Of a stretch of 64,000 nucleotides of DNA, positions 56,383 to 64,000 are shown piece after piece. Below the pieces are notes generated by a model. The model made no database searches. It was not told where the DNA came from and worked only from the letters and a program-made list of their open reading frames with translations. Where the stretch lies: contig CM030358.1 in NCBI GenBank assembly GCA_017893485.1, positions 150,797,368 through 150,861,367 of the forward strand, given 5' to 3'. The first letter of the stretch is position 1. Each line of letters opens with the position of its first letter. The translations under genes were made by a program, and so were the position numbers. Source of the DNA: Hemerocallis citrina (lineage: Eukaryota; Streptophyta; Magnoliopsida; Asparagales; Asphodelaceae).

Positions 56383-56456
56383 GGCCGAAACCAGGATTCG
56401 AACCAGCAACCACAGAGAAGCAAGCCGCACGCTCTGACCACTAGGCCACTCGCGCC
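56383..56456 (-). repeat. tRNA-like unit with pol III A and B boxes (SINE head or tRNA relic)
   Basis: On the minus strand, A box TGGCCTAGTGG (56438-56448) and B box GGTTCGAATCC (56394-56404) are about 33 bases apart, in a 74-base unit ending near CGGCC. The acceptor and T-stem do not pair well, so it is unlikely to be an active tRNA gene. A minus frame here reads EWPSGQSVRLASL, a known sort of false protein from tRNA sequence. Confidence 0.6.
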
Positions 56457-56539
56457 GTTCGTTATAAAGGGGGTTAAGAGTCTTAAATGCTCTCGGCTGA
56501 AGCTTGATTAATTTTTTAAATGCACAACAAAAATATGGT

Positions 56540-56630
56540 GTTATCAAGGATCGAACCATCGACATGTGAGAACCCACCGCACAACACTGTAGTATTTAGA
56601 AGCCTCCCGACCACTTGAGCTATAGTCTCA
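56540..56630 (-). repeat. Second tRNA-like unit (SINE head)
   Basis: Minus-strand A box TAGCTCAAGTGG (56611-56622) and B box GGTTCGATCC (56548-56557), 53 bases apart. The A box followed by TCGGGAGGCTTC is the form seen in plant tRNA-derived SINEs. Confidence 0.55.
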
Positions 56631-57032
56631 AGTTGTCTTGAATACAACTTGCGCTCTAATTAAGTCAACTCCTTGTCTAATAGAACATTTCGATGTTTCA
56701 AAAGCTCTCATTTGAGTTTTGCCTTTACTAAATTTACTGTAAATCTCCAGAATAATTATTCCAACAATAATTGATACTCCAGTAATTTAAAAATAATTTT
56801 TCCAATAATTAAACACATATTTTTCATACAATTAGTTTAAATTGTACATTACTACTACCATATTTTTTTTTCAACATTTCTTATCCAATTTAACATCAAT
56901 ATTCCCTATATCAATACCCTGTTTATATTCATTGCACAAACCCACAAATTATAATCTTAAGTTATTCGTTACAAACATTATCACAAAAGGTTCATTCAAG
57001 CACATAAAACAAAATTTTCAAGCACACAAAAG

Positions 57033-58234
57033 GAAATAAATATGTGATGAAATACATGATGAATGATTGAACTCCATGGATAGCTATTGACTCATGAATA
57101 ATTTAGAAAATCATGTGATTGGAAAAGAGAAATGTTATTGAGTATGACAAACTCAAACAAGTGAATTGTGAATTGAAATAGAAAATTAGAGTGTAGCCAA
57201 AACTCACACCGGCAAGTGGAAAAGTAATGAATTATGATTATTGACATTGAAAAGACCAGTTTGGGTCATTGTGAAATGAAAGAAATAAGACCGGTAGTAG
57301 TGAGATGGCTAACTCTAAGAGATTGATTTTGTTCATGATTTCATTTAAATTAAGAATTAGTACATAGTGAAGAGGTGATGAAAGTGAGAGAAAAACACAA
57401 GTATAAGGGCCTCGAGTCTACGATGTGAGAGTGAGCCACAGAATGCATGCTTGATGCGTCAAGACATGGCGTGGGCACTACTCCAGAATTATTAGAATCT
57501 TGACGACGCTTGTGGGATGTTTGGTGACTGTAAGAGGATCGTGTGCCATGAAGGAGGCTGAATTGCCACAGAATGCATGCTTGATGCGTCAAGACATGGT
57601 GTGGGATTCCCCTCCAGATTTTCTGTATACGAGCTTGTACTCATAGATCATCTAGGATACTTACCGTAGTTACAGTAGTAGACTAAATCATGACGAGGGA
57701 TTGAACCCTACAAGATGAAGAATGATTAAGAGGCTTGCCCTCGGACCTATGTAATATGGGATGCATAGAATCCAAACAAGTGTGCATTAGTGTCATGTAA
57801 TATAAATAATTCCATCAAAGACTAAGTGCACAATCACAACACGACATCAATAGGGTATTCCCTTTAGTTTGATATGTGACAAGTTTGTGTTTCCTAAATA
57901 TGAAAAATCAGTTATACTATTTCCGGCATAGAGAGGATGGCCGTGTATAATGTTCGTCGGTTGAATAAACTGACGTACCCACAGTTTTGTATGCAGGGTA
58001 AATGACATGATAAAGATTAAAGAAGAATAGATGCTTGGAGATTATTCAAATGTTGATGTACTTTTATATAAATGTTGTAAATTTGCTTCCGCTGTAAAAT
58101 GTAAAGTGTAAAGTTTTCATGTAACTCTGATGTAAAGTGAAAAGTTTTAAATTCCTTGTAAAATTGTACGAAAGAAGTGTAAAGATCCCGTGAAATCTCG
58201 AATTCAGTTGTATTTTGGAATTCGGGGCGTTACA
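57033..58234 (+). repeat. 5' LTR of GyE, U3 side lost
   Basis: Inverted copy of 54812-56018, diverged. Ends GGCGTTACA at 58234 beside the PBS. The family block is at 57688-57745. About 1.2 kb remains of an expected roughly 3 kb; there is no TATA box, so this LTR cannot drive GyE by itself. Confidence 0.85.
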
Positions 58235-58237
58235 GAG

Positions 58238-58250
58238 TGGTATCAGTGCC
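58238..58250 (+). other. Primer-binding site of GyE
   Basis: TGGTATCAGTGCC, one base from the initiator tRNA-Met complement, 3 bases after the LTR. Confidence 0.85.
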
Positions 58251-58394
58251 ACGCTTCACACTAGTACAAATTTATAAGGAACGACACCCTAGAAGTAGAC
58301 ATTAGAGTGTGTGTTTGAGTCTAGAGATTTAAATGTGAGTTACTTACATTTGTGTTGCTCTATGATTTTTTGCTTCTTCCTCTCTATTTCTAAG

Positions 58395-58880
58395 ATGGCT
58401 GATCACTTCGACCCTGCTAGAGACGACAACTGGCATATCATTGAGGAAGATTACTATCCTGGACAAGCAGATTTCGAGGAAGAGTACTACCCAGGGCAAG
58501 CAGACTCCGACGGAGAAGAATGGCCTGAATCCCGAGAGATCACCCCACCTCCGGATTTATCTGATGACTCTTCTGACGAAGAAGAATAACCAGTTCCAAG
58601 TAGTCTTGTGATATCTCTTCAGAGGCAGGTAGAAACACTGCGAGAGAGAGTCGGATTATTGGACGCTCAGCTAGCAAAGCGCAAGGACGACTTTTCAGTT
58701 CTCAGTCATCGTGTATGGGAACTCGAGAAGAGGAAGAATATGACCGATGTGCTGAAGGAAGAAGTTGATGAACTATGGGGAGAACTTCGAGAAGTGAAGA
58801 GGAATCGTAGGAGTTATACTGTTGTAGCTTCTACTGTTTTCATTCTGATGTCAAGAAATGTTTTCAATTCGAATGTATAA
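58395..58880 (+). pseudogene. ORF0 of GyE, with internal stop
   Basis: ATG at 58395 (MADHFDPARDDNWHIIEEDY). Two YYPGQAD segments and DLSDDSSDEEE, then a TAA stop at 58587 replacing a Glu codon, then the coiled coil LQRQVETLRERVGLLDAQLA in the same frame. The normal stop is also lost (TAG to TAT), adding about 21 codons. Third copy of the family ORF0. Confidence 0.8.
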
Positions 58881-58920
58881 AGTTTGAAATTCAATGAAAT
58901 GCAAAGTTGATTTAAAATTC

Positions 58921-59970
58921 ATGTTTTATACTTCGAATTTAATGGATCTTTTGCATCAGAATATGGCTAGAAGAGGAGCTAGAAATGGTAAAGGTCTGGA
59001 CTTGGAAACGGAACTTGAGAGGGTCTATCAGACACTCAACGCCGTGGCCATGAATTAGAACCAAGGAAGGGTACCTGCAAATCCGATGCCCGAAGCAATC
59101 AAACTCGTGGAATCGTTCAAACGAATGAAACCACCGGTGTTTGAAGGGAAGTCAGACCCTGATGCGGCTGACAACTGGATTCGTTAAGTAGAGACGATCT
59201 TCGAAGTGCTGGAGACCCCTAAAGGCAGCAAGGTGAAGTTGGCAACTCTGCAACTTGAGAAGGATGCAGCTGTGTGGTGGCAATCGATGAAGCGGACAAT
59301 GGGAGGTATTATTCTTAGCTGGGAGGAATTTTTGGAAGAATTCTGCAGTCACTATTTCCCCTCCGATGTTCAGGAGAAGAAGGCTATAGAGTTTCTATCA
59401 CTTCAACAAGGTGGCATGTCAGTTAGAGAGTACAAGACCAAATTTACTCAGCTCTCTAGGTATGCTCCTGAATTAGTGATGGATGAGGCAAAGAAGGCTC
59501 GTAAGTTCGAGCATGGATTGAGGTCGAGCTTGAGGTCCCGGATGATACCTCTTGGTATTAGAAGATTTGACAAGTTGGTCAAGCGCGCGGTAGCCACGGA
59601 AGCAGACATGGAGCAGTTTCATGTTGTTCAGAATCGGAGGAACAATTGGCAGTCTGGAAAGAGGCCCGCAAATTCTGGGAATTTCAAGGGACAACCATCT
59701 GCACAAAGGTTCAAACCGACATGGGCGAATGCTATCAGTGTAGTTGGAAGACCTGGGAACAATGTTGTGAGACCTCCTGCGGTAAATTGCTTCAACTGTG
59801 GTGAGACGGGACATTACCAATCTCAGTGCCTCAAACCACGGAATGGTAATCGCAATATACCAATGCAACAGACTGGGAAGAGATCGTACCAACAAGGGCG
59901 AGTATTTGCCTTGACCGAAGCTGATGCCGATGAGGTAGATCATGTCATCACTGGTACGAGGTGGATGTTT
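58921..59970 (+). pseudogene. GyE gag
   Basis: ATG at 58921 ([20 protein letters not shown]). Stops at about 59056 and 59187; then open from 59206 with [37 protein letters not shown] and an intact knuckle CFNCGETGHYQSQC. A one-base deletion near 59959 (GAGGTGG versus GAGGGCGG in GyD) shifts it into a frame that runs to 60126. Confidence 0.9.
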
Positions 59971-60538
59971 AGAGGTTTATGTTGTTTCTTTTCCCGCTTA
60001 TTTTGTGAATTGTTACGTAATGGGTGTGTATTATGTAACAGGAGAACTTTATTTGAATGGAATGAAAGCTGTTGTTTTGTTCGATACTGGATCCTGTCAT
60101 ACTTTTGTGTCTCCGAAATTTGCTAAAGTGTTGGGAGTTGAACCGAAGATTTTTCCAGGTAAGATCTTGACAGTTGCTACTCCATCAGGGAAAACTTTAA
60201 CCACTGATCGGTATTATGCGGATTGCGAGATTGTGATTGGGGATAGAATCTTCGAAATTGATCTGATCGAGCTGACTATCTTGGGAGTCGATGTTATCAT
60301 TGACATTGATTGGATGTCGGTGTACAGTGCAAGCATCGAGTGCAAGACCAAGACGGTAACAGTGAAGGCTCCAGGTGGACCTGAAGTCAATTTCCAAGGG
60401 AAGAAGAAGTGCTCTAGGCTGGTGGCAGTTATCCGCAAGGAAGAGACTTCTGTGGAAGTGCAAAGGATTCCTGTGGTTCGGGACTATCCGACTGTGTTCT
60501 TGGATGATTTTCCTGGGTTATCCCGCAACGTGATGTAG
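59942..60538 (+). pseudogene. GyE protease
   Basis: [20 protein letters not shown] (DTG intact, second Ser of DTGSS changed to Cys), [38 protein letters not shown]. Frame lost at [13 protein letters not shown] by a small deletion just before RT. Confidence 0.9.
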
Positions 60539-60539
60539 A

Positions 60540-61688
60540 GTTCAGCATCACCCTTCAACCGGGAAGTGCACCCATTTCTAAGGCACCGTACAGGATGGCT
60601 CCAGTGGAACAGGATGAGGTGAAACGGCAGATTGAGGAACTGTTGGAAAAAGGCTTTATTCAACCTAGCGTCACCTTGGGGAGCACCAGTGCTTTTGGTA
60701 AAGAAGAAGGATGGATCGATGAGAATGTGTATCGACTATCGAGAGCTGACTAAGGTCACTGTTCAGAATAAGTATCCTATTCCCCGAATTGATGACTTGT
60801 TCGATCGTCTACAAGGAGCAGCTGTTTTCTCCAAAATAGATCTTCGATCAGGATATCACCAAGTTCGAGTGAAAGCTGAAGAAATGCACAAAACTGCATT
60901 TAGAACTCGACATGGACATTACGAATTCTTAGTTATGCCATTTGGAGTGACGAATGCACCCGCAATCTTCATGGATTTGATGAACAAAGTTCTGAGGCCG
61001 TTCATTGATTCTTTCGTCGTGGTGTTTATCGACGATATCCTCGTGTACTCCAAGTCAGAAGAGAAGCACACCGAGTATCTGGCAGCAGTTTTGAAGAAGC
61101 TGGAAGAGCAGGAGTTGTATGCAAAGCTATCCAAGTGTGATTTATGGAAATCTGAAGTGGCATTCCTAGGTCACATCCTTTCTAAGGAGGGAGTGGCAAC
61201 TGATCCTCAGAAGATAGAGGCAGTGAGAGATTGGGCTAGGCCTACTACAGTAAAGGAAGTCAGAAGTTTTCTTGGAATGACTGGATACTACAGAAGATTC
61301 ATTTAAGGTTATGCTCAGTTAGCCGTACCGCTTACTAGTTTGACCAAGAAGAATGTGAACTTCAAGTGGACTGAGCAATGTGAGACAAACTTTCAGGAGT
61401 TGGAAAGAGAAGCTGACTACTGCACCTATTTTGGCTTTGCCTAGAGCAGGTGTTGAGTATGATGTTTACAGCGATGCTTCACATCGTGGGCTTGGTTGTG
61501 TCTTAATGCAAGAAGGAAGAGTAACCGCTTATGGGTCTAGACAACTACGATCGCATGAGAAGAATTATTCGACTCATGATCTGGAGTTGGCTGCGATTAT
61601 TTTTGCCTTGAAGCAATGGAGACACTATGTGTACGGTGAGAAATTGAACATGTACACGGACCACAAGAGTTTGAAGTACATATATTAG
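60540..61688 (+). pseudogene. GyE reverse transcriptase and RNase H
   Basis: [14 protein letters not shown], a frameshift near 60675, [71 protein letters not shown], then a stop at 61304 (YRRFI-stop). RNase [36 protein letters not shown] (Gln where GyC and GyD have a stop), [11 protein letters not shown], stop at 61686. Confidence 0.9.
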
Positions 61689-61702
61689 CGAAGGATCTGA
61701 AT

Positions 61703-63355
61703 TTGAGGCAGCGAAGATGGTTGGAAGTGCTTGAGGACATGCGACCTGAGATTAAGTATCATCCTGGAAAAGCTAATGTTGTTGCTGATGCACTTAGTCG
61801 CAAGAGCAGTTTATCCAGTTTGATTACAACTCAGAAGCATCTGATGGAGGAATTGGATCGGGCAGGTATTGAAGTTGTCTTGCAAGGATTGTGGGCATCT
61901 TTAGCTCAGTTGAGGCTTCAGCCTACATTGAATGGAAGGATCATTGCAAGTCAGGAGGTTGATGCTGATATCTTGGAGATGAAGGAGCAGGTTGGTGCTG
62001 GTAGGTTGCCTGGATTTCAAATTAGGGATGGAGTGCTGTGGTTCGGAGATAGACTATGTGTTCTAAATCAGGCGGACCTGAAAGAGAGTATTCTTCATGA
62101 GGCGCATGCTACTCTTTTGTCGGTACATCCTGAAAGTACTAAGATGTACAAAGACATCAAACAATATTTCTGGTGGTCAGGTGTGAAGCAGGATGTGGCT
62201 GAATTTGTAGCGAAGTGTGAGGTTTGTCAGCAAGTCAAAGCCGAGAATCAGAGACCCGGAAGTCTATTACAATCGTTACCTATTCCGGAATGGAAGTGGG
62301 ATAACATCAGTATGGATTTCATTACGGGATTGCCCAAGAGTCCTAAAGGCAATGATGTGATTTGGGTTATAGTCGATCGACTAACCAAGTCTGCTCACTT
62401 TTTCGCAATGAAACTCACTGCTTCGATGGACAAGTTAGCTGAGTTGTATATGGGCGAGATCGTCATGCTTCATGGTGTTCCGTCAACTATTGTGTCTGAT
62501 CGAGATGCGCGGTTTACTTCGCATTTCTGGAGGAGTCTTCAGACAGCTTTGGGTACCAAGACGGATTTTAGCACTGCTTTTCATCTGCAAACCGATGGGC
62601 AGACCGAGAGAGTCAACCGTATTCTTGAGGATATGCTTCGGTGTTGTGTACTAGACTTTGGAGGCAGTTGGGAAAGGCATTTACCTTTGGTAGAGTTTGC
62701 CTACAACAACAGTTTTCAGACTAGCATTGGGATGATGCCGTACGAAGTTTTGTATGGCAGGAAGTGCAGAACACCTGTTTGTTGGTTTGAAGTTGGAGAG
62801 CGTCAATTGTTTGGGCCTGAGCTTGTGCAGCAAACCTCTGAAAAGATTGATCTGATCAGGAAAAGGTTGGTAGAAGCTCAGAGCAGGCAGAAGAGCTATG
62901 CAGACAACCGGAGAACGGACCTTGAGTTTGAGGAAGGTGACTTCGTCTTTTTGAAAGTATCGCCCAGTAAAGGTAAAGGTGTGATTCGATTTGGCAAAGG
63001 CAGAAAGTTAGCCCCGAGGTTTATAGGCTCGTACAAGATATTGAAAAGGATCGGGAAAACTGCTTACCTGCTTGAATTACCGGAAGAGTTATCTCAGGTG
63101 CACAATGTCTTTCATGTGTCTATGCTGAGAGATTATATTCCAGATCCGAGTCATCATTTGCCTGAAGTGCCGGAAGGTTTGTATTTGGATCTCAATTACA
63201 TCGAGTCTCCTGTCGAGATTATTGATCGTCGAGAGAAAGTCTTGAGGAATAAGACGATACTGATGGTCAAGGTAGTCTGGAGAAACCATTTGGTTGAAGA
63301 GGCTACTTGGGAGTCTGAGGAGAGGATGTTGAAGGATTATCCTGAGATTTTTTGA
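61703..63355 (+). CDS. GyE integrase with C-terminal chromodomain, open frame
   Basis: 550 codons. Residues 1-33 are the RNase H end ([14 protein letters not shown]). Zinc-binding domain: H135, H142, C172, C175 ([13 protein letters not shown]). Catalytic core: D205 (SMDFITGLP), D266 ([10 protein letters not shown]), E302 (TDGQTERVN), giving the DDX35E spacing exactly. The GPY/F-like part has KLAPRFIGSYKILKRIGKTA and HNVFHVSMLRDYIPDPSHHL. The end, PVEIIDRREKVLRNKTILMV then VVWRNHLVEEATWESE, is a chromodomain, which guides integration into heterochromatin (established for chromoviruses) and places the family near Tekay/Del. It is formally pol 3' and lacks its own start. Confidence 0.9.
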   Translation: MRQRRWLEVLEDMRPEIKYHPGKANVVADALSRKSSLSSLITTQKHLMEELDRAGIEVVLQGLWASLAQLRLQPTLNGRIIASQEVDADILEMKEQVGAGRLPGFQIRDGVLWFGDRLCVLNQADLKESILHEAHATLLSVHPESTKMYKDIKQYFWWSGVKQDVAEFVAKCEVCQQVKAENQRPGSLLQSLPIPEWKWDNISMDFITGLPKSPKGNDVIWVIVDRLTKSAHFFAMKLTASMDKLAELYMGEIVMLHGVPSTIVSDRDARFTSHFWRSLQTALGTKTDFSTAFHLQTDGQTERVNRILEDMLRCCVLDFGGSWERHLPLVEFAYNNSFQTSIGMMPYEVLYGRKCRTPVCWFEVGERQLFGPELVQQTSEKIDLIRKRLVEAQSRQKSYADNRRTDLEFEEGDFVFLKVSPSKGKGVIRFGKGRKLAPRFIGSYKILKRIGKTAYLLELPEELSQVHNVFHVSMLRDYIPDPSHHLPEVPEGLYLDLNYIESPVEIIDRREKVLRNKTILMVKVVWRNHLVEEATWESEERMLKDYPEIF

Positions 63356-63441
63356 TCTGTATTTGTATTTTGTATTTTCTTGTGCTTGTTGTGAGTGTTT
63401 TGTTTCTCGCTCTTGATTGTAGTTCCGGGGACGGAACTATT

Positions 63442-63453
63442 CTAAGGAGGGAG
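63442..63453 (+). other. Polypurine tract of GyE
   Basis: CTAAGGAGGGAG immediately before the LTR TG. Confidence 0.9.
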
Positions 63454-64000
63454 TGTTGTAATACCCCGATTTTCATTTATGAAAATTATTTAATTTTGCA
63501 CGTAGTGTGCACGTGCAATTTTTGTAGTATGAAACCTTATAATTATTTTCATTATGGATGGTGAGTATATGTATATATATATATGTGTGTTCTTTAATTA
63601 TTTTTACAAAGGCCCATTTTCTTCAAATAAACATAAGCCTTATTTCTAGCCCAAATCTAATTTATTTATATTTTTTATAAAACTATTATTTTGGCCCATT
63701 AATTAAAGCCCATGAGTTATTTCTATTTTAATTACAACTTGTAATGTAGAACACCTTTATAAGATTATTTTTATAGAAAATATAATGTACAACTTTTTTT
63801 AAATGGAGAACAAATGCATGCACGTGCATTGCACGTACACGTGCAATGAACACACCAATGTGGCCGGTTTTGGTATGGAGGGAAATGGAAAAAATGAGTG
63901 GAGTCATGGGTGGTGGTTGCTTGATCATGGTTGGTTACTACAACTCCCCCTTGAATCCTAGCCTTTTATTTCTAACTCCAAGTTTGATCTTAGCCTTCCA
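63454..64000 (+). repeat. 3' LTR of GyE, cut by window end
   Basis: Starts TGTTGTAATACCCC. The first 547 bases (U3) are visible, with G-boxes at 63510, 63821 and 63838. TATA is expected just beyond the window by comparison with GyC. Because the 5' LTR lost its U3, the pair cannot be compared for age in this window. Confidence 0.9.
63510..63843. promoter_or_regulatory. G-box cluster in GyE U3
   Basis: CACGTG at 63510, 63821 and 63838, in the extended palindromic form TGCACGTGCA twice, with GCACGTAC between. The same arrangement of G-boxes upstream of TATA is seen in S1 and GyC. Confidence 0.5.

Larger units (their letters stand above)
54812..57032 (-). repeat. 5' LTR of GyD, U3 side lost
   Basis: Starts TGTAACGCC. 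It contains the family block (55303-55357), a duplicated CCATGTCTTRACGCATCAAG (55447, 55577), and AGAATAATTCAC (56092) shared with GyC (38173). Then come two tRNA-like units and an AT-rich part. The U3 end and TATA were not found; it meets the inverted GyE LTR at about 57032. Confidence 0.75.

Noticed and set aside
56275..56577. 100-codon minus ORF with EWPSGQSVRLASL
   Set aside because: This is translation of a tRNA-like sequence, a classic false protein.
54812..58234. Inverted LTR pair as an assembly palindrome
   Set aside because: Arms differ at many positions and each leads into a different element, so a simple mirrored artefact is unlikely; long reads would still be welcome.

Overview
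This window is plant nuclear DNA. The evidence is plant Ty1/copia and Ty3/gypsy lineages, primer-binding sites complementary to plant initiator tRNA-Met, an L1-like tail, a hAT transposase remnant, and captured fragments of an S-receptor-like kinase and a HOP/STI1 co-chaperone gene. It is most likely a gene-poor, heterochromatic stretch of a flowering plant, probably a eudicot. I cannot name the species. I found no intact host gene; almost all of the 64 kb is transposable-element DNA at several ages, much of it nested.

Layout. 1-2377: minus-strand copia element (Co1) running off the left edge, with its 5' LTR. 2653-3925: two related, decayed copia LTRs. 4447-17008: an old minus-strand gypsy (Gy0) split by a stack of insertions. 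A 3.2-kb solo LTR (S1, 6054-16051, TSD CAAAC) sits in Gy0. S1 is itself interrupted by a poly(A)-tailed retroposon carrying two gene fragments (LN1, 6147-7930, 15-16 bp TSD) and by a 5.0-kb non-coding solo LTR (S2, 10242-15256, TSD GCCAC). 18515-22950: plus-strand copia (Co2). 23031-28150: hAT remnant split by a non-autonomous copia (Co3, 24424-27729, TSD ATTCT). 28160-51028: a Tat-lineage gypsy (GyA) with PBS, gag, protease, start of RT, then RNase H, integrase, 3' tandem repeats and an antisense ORF. Between its RT and RNase H lie other retroelements (GyB, GyC) and an unclassified 1.6 kb. 51029-64000: two Tekay/Del-like chromoviruses, GyD (minus) and GyE (plus), head to head and joined through truncated 5' LTRs.

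How the parts work together. GyC, GyD and GyE are one family: a roughly 3-kb LTR, PBS for initiator tRNA-Met, a small acidic coiled-coil ORF (here ORF0), then gag, then pol (protease, RT, RNase H, integrase, chromodomain) in the -1 frame, then PPT and LTR. All copies are damaged. GyE keeps the most complete integrase; GyD keeps intact ORF0 and gag. S1 and the GyB LTRs share sequence blocks with this family.

Most interesting points: (1) ORF0 upstream of gag differs between copies mainly at synonymous sites; (2) GTCGAC palindromes are clustered in LTRs of unrelated copia and gypsy families, often paired at 12 bp or about 20 bp, and in copia they lie just upstream of the TATA box; (3) the LN1 retroposon carries pieces of two unrelated host genes; (4) degenerate modules with about 180-bp spacing are shared by two LTR families; (5) the GyD LTR carries two tRNA-like pol III A/B-box units. 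All reading is by eye; no alignment or database search was run.
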